From assembly GCF_019669905.1 (NCBI RefSeq), contig NZ_AP019777.1:2666001-2730000 (forward strand): 64,000 nt of DNA, written 5' to 3'. The notes below the pieces were generated by a model. The model was not told where the DNA came from, did not search any database, and worked only from the letters and a program-made list of their open reading frames with translations. Below, piece after piece: positions 57,956 to 64,000 of the stretch. The first letter of the stretch is position 1; each line of letters opens with the position of its first letter. The translations under genes were made by a program, and so were the position numbers. The DNA comes from Methylomonas koyamae (GTDB lineage: Bacteria > Pseudomonadota > Gammaproteobacteria > Methylococcales > Methylomonadaceae).

Positions 57956-59620
57956 ATGTCCGCCAACGATAACAGCACCGCCGCGCCTAATTTCATTCGC
58001 CATATTATTGCCGCCGATTTGGCATCCAACAAAAACAACGGCAAGGTTGCCACCCGCTTCCCCCCGGAACCCAACGGCTATTTGCATATCGGCCATGCCA
58101 AATCGATCTGTCTGAATTTCACGCTGGCTTTGGAAAACAACGGAACCTGCAACCTGCGCTTCGACGATACCAATCCGGAAAAGGAAAGTATCGAATATAT
58201 GGAATCGATCGAGCGCGATGTCGCTTGGCTGGGCTTCAAATGGGCCGGCAAATTTCATGCCTCGGATTATTTCGAACAGCTCTACGACTATGCGGTGCAA
58301 CTGATCAAACAAGGCGACGCTTACGTAGACAGCTCCAACGCGGAACAAATGCGCCAGGACCGCGGCACGCTAACCCAGCCCGGCAAAGAAAGCCGGGACC
58401 GGAACCGTAGCGTCGATGAAAATCTGGATTTGTTCCAGCGCATGCGCGCCGGCGAATTCGCCGACGGCCAATATGTCTTGCGCGCCAAAATCGACATGGC
58501 CTCGCCTAACATTAATATGCGCGACCCGGTGATTTACCGCATCCGCCGGGTTCACCACCACCGCACTGGCGACGCTTGGTGCATCTATCCGATGTACGAC
58601 TACACCCATTGCTTGTCGGACATGCTGGAAGGCATCACCCATTCGATCTGCACGCTGGAATTCGAGGACCATCGGCCGCTGTACGACTGGGTATTGGACA
58701 AATTGAACACACCCTGCCACCCGCAGCAAATCGAATTTGCCCGCCTGCAATTGGAATACACCATTGTCAGCAAGCGTAAACTGCTGCAATTGGTTACCGA
58801 AAAACACGTTTCCGGCTGGGACGATCCGCGGATGCCGACCATTTCCGGCCTGCGCCGCGCCGGCTTCACTCCGGAAGCGATTCGGGATTTCTGCGAACGG
58901 ATCGGCGTAACCAAAAACGATTCCTGGATCGAAATGGGCGTACTGGAAAACTGTATCCGCGAAGACTTGAACGAACGAGCACCGCGCGCCATGGCGGTGT
59001 TGCGGCCATTGAAAGTCACCATCAGCAATTGGGAAGACGGCAAAACCGAAACCTATCAGATTGCCAACCATCCGCAAAAACCGGAAATGGGTAGCCGCGA
59101 AGTACCATTCGGCAAAGTCATTTTGATTGAACAAGACGACTTCATGGAAAACCCACCCAAAGACTTTAAACGTCTGGTACCGGGCGGCGAAGTCCGCTTG
59201 CGCGGCTCCTATGTGATCAAATGCGACGAGGTAATCAAAGACAGTTCCGGCAACGTTGTCGAACTGGTCTGCAGCTACGACCCGGCAACCTTGGGCAAAA
59301 ACCCGGAAGGCCGGAAAGTCAAAGGCGTGATCCATTGGGTATCGGAGGCACATTCCATCCCGGCAGAACTGCGTTTATACGACCGCCTGTTTAGCCATCC
59401 CAATCCGGACACGTTGGATAATTTCCTGGACGGTATCAATCCCAACTCGCTGGAAATTCTCAGTGACTGCCGACTGGAAGCCAGCTTGGCCAATCCGCTA
59501 CCGGACACGCGTTACCAATTCGAACGTACCGGCTATTTTTACCCAGATTACGTCGATAGCCAGCCCGAAAAGCTGGTATTCAATCGCACCGTCACTTTAC
59601 GCGATAGCTGGGGAAAATAA
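57956..59620 (+). CDS. glnS: Glutaminyl-tRNA synthetase
   Basis: This class I synthetase of 554 residues charges tRNA-Gln in the cytoplasm. The HIGH motif is in [16 protein letters not shown] and the KMSKS-type loop is TIVSKRKL. The tRNA-binding beta-barrels lie in the C-terminal half ([23 protein letters not shown]). The length is that of E. coli GlnRS. It is followed after 10 bp by a kinase-like gene and is probably co-transcribed with it. Confidence 0.97.
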   Translation: MSANDNSTAAPNFIRHIIAADLASNKNNGKVATRFPPEPNGYLHIGHAKSICLNFTLALENNGTCNLRFDDTNPEKESIEYMESIERDVAWLGFKWAGKFHASDYFEQLYDYAVQLIKQGDAYVDSSNAEQMRQDRGTLTQPGKESRDRNRSVDENLDLFQRMRAGEFADGQYVLRAKIDMASPNINMRDPVIYRIRRVHHHRTGDAWCIYPMYDYTHCLSDMLEGITHSICTLEFEDHRPLYDWVLDKLNTPCHPQQIEFARLQLEYTIVSKRKLLQLVTEKHVSGWDDPRMPTISGLRRAGFTPEAIRDFCERIGVTKNDSWIEMGVLENCIREDLNERAPRAMAVLRPLKVTISNWEDGKTETYQIANHPQKPEMGSREVPFGKVILIEQDDFMENPPKDFKRLVPGGEVRLRGSYVIKCDEVIKDSSGNVVELVCSYDPATLGKNPEGRKVKGVIHWVSEAHSIPAELRLYDRLFSHPNPDTLDNFLDGINPNSLEILSDCRLEASLANPLPDTRYQFERTGYFYPDYVDSQPEKLVFNRTVTLRDSWGK

Positions 59621-59630
59621 GGAATTGCCG

Positions 59631-60518
59631 ATGTCGGACCGGTTGCAAGGTTTAATTCAACATTTGGCGCAAACCACCGGCCATACGTTGAAACAATCTC
59701 GCCTGACGAGTCTCGGCGGCGGCGACATCAATTCCGCTTACCGACTGCAGAGCCAGGGTATCGACTGGTTTATCAAAGTTAACCGAGCGGAATTGGCCGA
59801 CATGTTTGCCGCCGAAACCGCCGGCTTAACCGAATTGGCCGCCATCGGCGCAGTTCGCGTCCCGAATGTGGTCTGCCACGGCCAGCATCAGCATCACGCT
59901 TATTTGGTTTTGGAGCACATCGAACTGCGCTCCTTGTCCTTCGATGCCACCGCGCTATTCGGCGAACAACTTGCCTGCATGCACCGCCAACCGCAAGCTT
60001 ATTTCGGTTGGAAAATCGACAACACCATAGGCTCAACCCCGCAATACAATCCGCGTTATCGTGATTGGGTGGAGTTTTGGCGCGACCAACGCCTAGGCAA
60101 ACAATTGCAACTTGCCGCCGAGAACGGCTATTGCGGCACTTTGCAAAACCAGGGCGAACAATTATTGGATCGCCTGGACGATCTGTTCAGCGACTATCGG
60201 CCCTACCCTTCCATGTTGCATGGCGATTTATGGGGCGGAAACGCTGCGGCCGATAGTCTGGGAAAGCCGGTGATGTTCGACCCGGCCTGCTACTACGGCG
60301 ACCGCGAAGCGGACATCGCCATGACCGAATTGTTCGGCGGTTTCGGCCGGGAATTTTATGCGGCCTACCAAGCGCACTACGGGCTGGATGCGGGTTACCC
60401 AGTCCGTAAGACCTTATACAACCTTTACCACATACTGAATCATCTAAATCTGTTCGGCTCCAGCTACCTAAACCAAGCTACCCGGATGCTAGGCCAACTA
60501 CTCGCAGAATTGAAATAA
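59631..60518 (+). CDS. Fructosamine kinase family protein
   Basis: This 295-residue protein has an aminoglycoside-phosphotransferase-like fold: SLGGGDINSAYRL (nucleotide loop), WFIKVNRAE (Lys), LHGDLWGGNAA (catalytic Asp loop) and VMFDPACYYGDREADIAM (metal Asp). Family members phosphorylate ketoamines so that glycated proteins can be repaired. The ATG at 59631 is behind GGAATT and 10 bp after glnS. About 210 bp without a gene follow it. Confidence 0.92.
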   Translation: MSDRLQGLIQHLAQTTGHTLKQSRLTSLGGGDINSAYRLQSQGIDWFIKVNRAELADMFAAETAGLTELAAIGAVRVPNVVCHGQHQHHAYLVLEHIELRSLSFDATALFGEQLACMHRQPQAYFGWKIDNTIGSTPQYNPRYRDWVEFWRDQRLGKQLQLAAENGYCGTLQNQGEQLLDRLDDLFSDYRPYPSMLHGDLWGGNAAADSLGKPVMFDPACYYGDREADIAMTELFGGFGREFYAAYQAHYGLDAGYPVRKTLYNLYHILNHLNLFGSSYLNQATRMLGQLLAELK

Positions 60519-60732
60519 TCCGCACGCCCGATCCGCTCCAAATAGATTCCGAACAGCGGCCGAGCCAATTTGACAGGCATACCCTGGCAAAAGCTATGAG
60601 CCATGGCGAAAGCGAAAATCCAAAATTTACTTGCTGGTGAACTCAGAATGGTCAATACCCTGAGCGGATAAGCCATATAGATAAAAGATAAGAACTTTGC
60701 AGAAAAAAGACCATTTACTCGTGAAAAATAAA

Positions 60733-60819
60733 TGGTGCCGAGGAGAGGACTTGAACCTCCACGGGGTTACCCCCACTAGCACCTGAAGCTAGCGCGTCTA
60801 CCAATTTCACCACCTCGGC
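60733..60819 (-). tRNA. tRNA-Leu (anticodon CAG), CCA encoded
   Basis: The 87-nt class II tRNA has acceptor GCCGAGG/CCTCGGC, anticodon loop TTCAGGT, a long variable arm (GGGGGTAACCCC region), T-arm GGTTCAAGTCC and encoded CCA. Confidence 0.96.
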
Positions 60820-60923
60820 TGAGTCAAGTGAAGCCGCCATTGTATAGATCACTGACATACCTGTCAACAGTTGCGTGAAAAACGAATTGCCTCATCCAGC
60901 AAGCGCTCGCCAAAGCGTTTGCT

Positions 60924-61727
60924 TCAATCAAATCGCTTGGCATCCGCCGGCAACTTGGCGAACAGCGGATGCTTGGCGATACCGTATCGGTCAGGATAAT
61001 ACACCGCGGCCAGATGCAGGCCATGTGGCGGCGCCGTCATTGCCGCCCGAGTGCGGTCCCTGGCAGCCAACAATTCCGCCGTCCACTCCTCTGGCTGTTT
61101 GCCGCTACCGATTTCGATCAATACGCCGGCAATATTGCGCACCATGTGATGCAAAAAGGCATTGGCACATAACTCGATCACGACTTTCTCGCCGTCGCGG
61201 TAAACGTCGATGAAATACATTAATCGGTTCGGACTGACCGACTGGCAACTTTGGGCGCGAAACGAGGAAAAGTCGTGCTCGCCCAGCAAATGCTGCGCAG
61301 CCCGGTGCATACTCCGCTCGTCCAGCGGCAGATAGCACCAGGTCGCTTGGTTGCGCAGCAAGGCCGATTTTGTCGGCCGATTTAGAATCACATAACGGTA
61401 AGCGCGCGCAATGGCGCTGTATCTGGCGTGAAAATCGGCAACCGCTGGCTGCGCCCAAGTAATCCGAATATCGTCCGGCAAATGGCTGTTGCCCCCCATC
61501 AGCCAGCCGCGCAGATCGCGCTGTACCGGACTGTCGAAATGCACGACCTGCTCCAGTGCGTGCACACCGGCATCGGTGCGGCCGGCGCACAATACGTTGA
61601 TCGGTGCGCAAGCGATCTTGCTCAACGCCCGCTCCAATTCGCCTTGTACGGTGCGCTTGCCTTGCTGCCATTGCCAACCGGCGTAGGCGCTGCCGTCGTA
61701 TTCGACGCCCAAAACGATGCGATTCAT
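60924..61727 (-). CDS. truA: tRNA pseudouridine(38-40) synthase
   Basis: This 267-residue enzyme converts U38, U39 and U40 of tRNA anticodon stems to pseudouridine. The catalytic Asp is in CAGRTDAGVHALEQVVHF. Other family markers are FHARYSAIARAYRYVI and ELCANAFLHHMVRNIAGVLIEIG. The length is normal. It is transcribed toward tRNA-Leu(CAG), 105 bp away. Confidence 0.97.
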   Translation of the reverse strand: MNRIVLGVEYDGSAYAGWQWQQGKRTVQGELERALSKIACAPINVLCAGRTDAGVHALEQVVHFDSPVQRDLRGWLMGGNSHLPDDIRITWAQPAVADFHARYSAIARAYRYVILNRPTKSALLRNQATWCYLPLDERSMHRAAQHLLGEHDFSSFRAQSCQSVSPNRLMYFIDVYRDGEKVVIELCANAFLHHMVRNIAGVLIEIGSGKQPEEWTAELLAARDRTRAAMTAPPHGLHLAAVYYPDRYGIAKHPLFAKLPADAKRFD

Positions 61728-61799
61728 ACAGACAGAAAGCTGAGATCGACAGGCACGGTTTGGTGTATTAAATTGCCCGTCATATCTTGGGTACGAGGA

Positions 61800-62354
61800 T
61801 TAGACATGGATGCACACCCGGCAACCGACCGGCACCGCATCGAATAAGGCGATCACGTCGGCGTTGGCCATCCGGATGCAACCATGCGACTCGGGTTGTC
61901 CGTTGATCAATTCGTCCGGCGTGCCGTGGATATAAATATAGCGCCAGGTGGTATCGACCTCGCCGTAACGGTTCTTGCCCGGCTCCAAACCACCCAGCCA
62001 CAGAATCCGGCTCAGAATCCAATCGCGCTGCGGATATTGTCTAGACAAATCCGAACTGTAAATCTCGCCGGTCGGGCGCCGAGCCTTGAACACACTGTTG
62101 ATCGGCAAACCGGCACCGATTTTGGCGCGAATCCGGTGCCAACCGGTCGGCGTGCAGTAACTGCCCTTTCTTTCGCCGGGACCGTTTTTGGCGGTCGATA
62201 CCTGGTAATCGGCAATCAGCTCGCCGGCTTGCACCAAGCGCAAGCGCTGTTCGGCAATCGAGACGTCGATCAAACACGCCTCCGGCGCATGCCCTCCGCC
62301 CGGAACGTTACCCTGGTTCCGGCCCAAGCCGGTGGCACCGGTCGAAACCGTCAT
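61800..62354 (-). CDS. L,D-transpeptidase (YkuD family)
   Basis: This 184-residue protein has a YkuD catalytic domain: YIHGTPDELINGQPESHGCIRM, whose His and Cys (SHGCIRM) form the active site. It also has VQAGELIADYQVSTAKNGPGE at the N-terminus. Such enzymes make 3-3 peptidoglycan crosslinks or anchor proteins. No clear signal peptide is seen, which is odd for a periplasmic enzyme; a longer upstream start would have to overlap rlmD. The ATG at 62354 overlaps the rlmD stop as ATGA. Confidence 0.9.
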   Translation of the reverse strand: MTVSTGATGLGRNQGNVPGGGHAPEACLIDVSIAEQRLRLVQAGELIADYQVSTAKNGPGERKGSYCTPTGWHRIRAKIGAGLPINSVFKARRPTGEIYSSDLSRQYPQRDWILSRILWLGGLEPGKNRYGEVDTTWRYIYIHGTPDELINGQPESHGCIRMANADVIALFDAVPVGCRVCIHV

Positions 62355-63673
62355 TTCACGAACAACGCAATCGATTCGACGTGAGCGGTCTGCGGGAACA
62401 TGTCCATCACGCCGGCCTTGACTAGTTTGTAGCCAAGTTCGTTGACCAAAATACCGGCATCTCGAGCTAGCGTCGACGGATTGCAGGACACGTAGACGAT
62501 ACGCTCCGGCTGCCAGTGCTTGAAATTGTGCAACACCTCTGCCGCGCCGGCGCGGGAGGGATCGAGCAAAACCTTGCTGAACTTCTGCTTGCTCCAAGGC
62601 TGATCCTTAACGTCCTTGCTCAAATCGGCGACGTGAAATTCCACGTTTTGCAGATTGTTCAGTCGGGCGTTTTCCCGGGCGTGGTTAACCAGCGGCAAAT
62701 CGCCCTCCACCCCGACCACATGGCCGGCGAGGGTCGCCAGCGGCAGGGTAAAATTTCCCAAGCCGCAGAATAAATCCAACACCCGGTCGTCGCGGTTTAA
62801 CTCCAGTGCGGCCAGCGCGCGCGTCACCATTTTTTGGTTAATTTCGTAGTTGACCTGGGTAAACATCGCCGGACGAAAATTGAATTTGACGCCCTGCTCG
62901 ACCAACGAATAGCTCGGCATAACCTCGGCGGCGCCGTCCAACGGCACGATGCTGTCCGGGCCTTTGGGTTGCAGGCAAATCGTCACGCCCAACTTGGCGG
63001 CGTATTCGCGCAAGCGCTGCTTGTCCGCCTCGGTCGGCGGTTCCAGTACCCGAACCGCCAATATGCATTCGTTATCGCCGATCGCCACTTCAATTTGCGG
63101 AATTTTGTCTTTAATCGTCAGGCCGGCGATCATTTCGCCCAAGGCCAGCAGATTCTCGCCGACCAGCGGATGCATGACCTTGCAGCTATCGATTTCCGCC
63201 AAAAACGGATTACGCCGCTCGCGAAAGCCGACCAATACCCTGCCCTTCTTCGCCACCCATTTCACGCCCATCCGGGCTTTGCGCCGATAGCCCCAATGCG
63301 GACCGGTCAGCGCCTCCCAGATTTGCGGTATTTCCACTTTACCGATGCGGCGGAACTGGTCGCGCAACAGTTCTTCTTTGAAATGGATTTGCTCGGCATC
63401 GTCGACATGCTGAAAACTACAACCACCGCAACTGCCGAAATGCCGGCAAGCCGGTTCTACCCGGTGCGGATTTCGATCGTGCAATTCGACGACCTTGCCC
63501 TCGGCGTAATCGCGGCGGCTGTCGGTGTAGACGAAATCCAACGTTTCGCCGGGCAAGGCTTCGTCGATGAACACCACTTTGCCGTTGACGTGGCTGACGC
63601 CGCGGCCGTCGTGGGATAAAGATTCGATGGTTACCGTAACGGGTTCGAGCGGGAGTTTTTTCTTGTGGGCCAT
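62351..63673 (-). CDS. rlmD: 23S rRNA (uracil-1939-C5) methyltransferase
   Basis: This 440-residue SAM-dependent enzyme of the TrmA/RlmC/RlmD group has an N-terminal TRAM domain (~10-70) and the iron-sulfur cysteines CRHFGSCGGC. The SAM motif is VLDLFCGLGNFTLPLA and the catalytic region is LLDPSRAGAAEVL and YVSCNPSTLARDA. Its Cys methylates U1939. The ATG at 63673 is taken; a start two codons earlier is possible. It is coupled to the L,D-transpeptidase gene. Confidence 0.96.
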   Translation of the reverse strand: MAHKKKLPLEPVTVTIESLSHDGRGVSHVNGKVVFIDEALPGETLDFVYTDSRRDYAEGKVVELHDRNPHRVEPACRHFGSCGGCSFQHVDDAEQIHFKEELLRDQFRRIGKVEIPQIWEALTGPHWGYRRKARMGVKWVAKKGRVLVGFRERRNPFLAEIDSCKVMHPLVGENLLALGEMIAGLTIKDKIPQIEVAIGDNECILAVRVLEPPTEADKQRLREYAAKLGVTICLQPKGPDSIVPLDGAAEVMPSYSLVEQGVKFNFRPAMFTQVNYEINQKMVTRALAALELNRDDRVLDLFCGLGNFTLPLATLAGHVVGVEGDLPLVNHARENARLNNLQNVEFHVADLSKDVKDQPWSKQKFSKVLLDPSRAGAAEVLHNFKHWQPERIVYVSCNPSTLARDAGILVNELGYKLVKAGVMDMFPQTAHVESIALFVK

Positions 63674-63760
63674 TATCAATAGAACGTAGGCGGGCTAGCT
63701 CGACAGAGCGTACCCGGCATGACAGGATTCGAATGCAACCGATGCGTTACAAGCGGTTGT

Positions 63761-64000
63761 TCAGGTTGGAAACACGCCGGTCGACAAATAGCGGTCGCCG
63801 CGGTCGCAGACGATGGTGACGATCACGCCATTTTCGACTTGCTCGGCCAATTTCAACGCGGCGAACACGGCGCCGCCGGACGAGACGCCGGCAAAGATAC
63901 CTTCAACGGCGGCCAGACTGCGCGTGGTGTTTTCCGCATCCAATTGCTCGACTTCGATGATCCGGTCCACCCGGTCGGCGTCGTAGATTTTCGGCAGGTA
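63761..64000 (-). CDS. cysM: Cysteine synthase B, C-terminal part (runs off the right edge)
   Basis: The last ~79 residues are visible: YLPKIYDADRVDRIIEVEQL, then EGIFAGVSSGGAVFAALKLA and VIVTIVCDRGDRYLSTGVF before the stop. This matches the end of CysM/CysK-fold PLP enzymes that make cysteine from O-acetylserine; the short C-terminus after GDRYLSTG and DAENTTRSLA favour CysM. The PLP lysine lies outside the window. An 87-bp gap separates it from rlmD. Confidence 0.9.
   Translation of the reverse strand, partial: YLPKIYDADRVDRIIEVEQLDAENTTRSLAAVEGIFAGVSSGGAVFAALKLAEQVENGVIVTIVCDRGDRYLSTGVFPT

Overview
The window looks like chromosome of a gammaproteobacterium, most likely a methanotroph of the order Methylococcales (Methylomonas-like). 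This is inferred from a GC-rich core gene set (argH, rpoH, glnS, truA, rlmD, cysM), a second N-type F1Fo ATPase operon, a diheme peroxidase and a protein with a VPVPPAVWL-type PEP-CTERM tail. No rRNA is present, so the taxonomy is an inference.

Layout. (1) 1-6.8 kb: a leftward group (OmpR-family regulator, sensor kinase, argH, a TPR-like protein, a receiver-like protein) faces a rightward cytochrome b561 gene and a PEP-CTERM-type secreted protein. The two rightward genes share an identically spaced candidate operator. (2) 6.9-13.0 kb: a nine-gene leftward N-type ATPase operon (atpD-C-Q-B-E-F-A-G order plus a small membrane gene; no atpR visible). A degenerate EAL protein (13.3-14.2 kb) and a diheme cytochrome c peroxidase (14.5-15.5 kb) follow. 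(3) 15.8-28.9 kb: a complete type I-G (formerly I-U) CRISPR-Cas locus: WYL regulator, cas3, csx17, csb1, csb2, an embedded toxin-antitoxin pair, a small unknown ORF, cas4-cas1 fusion, cas2, leader and a short array. cas3 is split by an 853-bp IS5-family element. Excision at the TA duplication would restore one frame, so the interference arm looks recently inactivated while the adaptation genes are intact. (4) 28.9-38.4 kb: a leftward signalling cluster: receiver protein, REC-PAS-GGDEF-EAL protein, TonB-dependent receptor, YfiR-like periplasmic protein and a hybrid histidine kinase.

(5) 38.7-50.3 kb: an accessory island starting at a tRNA-Ser gene. It carries a P4-type integrase, AlpA and Rha regulators (rha disturbed by a 131-bp MITE), an iteron-like repeat cluster, small hypothetical genes, and a composite-transposon-like segment in which two inverted IS3 copies flank antitoxin remnants, an AT-rich DUF3883 nuclease-like gene, an IS256 element and an integrase fragment. 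(6) 50.3-56.8 kb: a satellite-like integrative element between 97-bp direct repeats, one of which contains the 3' end of tRNA-Leu(CAA). It encodes an integrase, AlpA, a frameshifted primase-helicase, a terminase-small-like protein and a Crp/Fnr pseudogene. (7) 56.8-64 kb: core genes again: rpoH behind a CIRCE operator, glnS, a fructosamine-kinase-family protein, tRNA-Leu(CAG), truA, an L,D-transpeptidase, rlmD and the 3' end of cysM.

Most interesting points: the IS-interrupted but frame-restorable type I-G cas3; the TA pair and unknown acidic ORF inside the cas locus; four compensatory hairpins between csx17 and csb1; the repeated regulator box; the N-ATPase without AtpR; and the IS3-bounded nuclease module.
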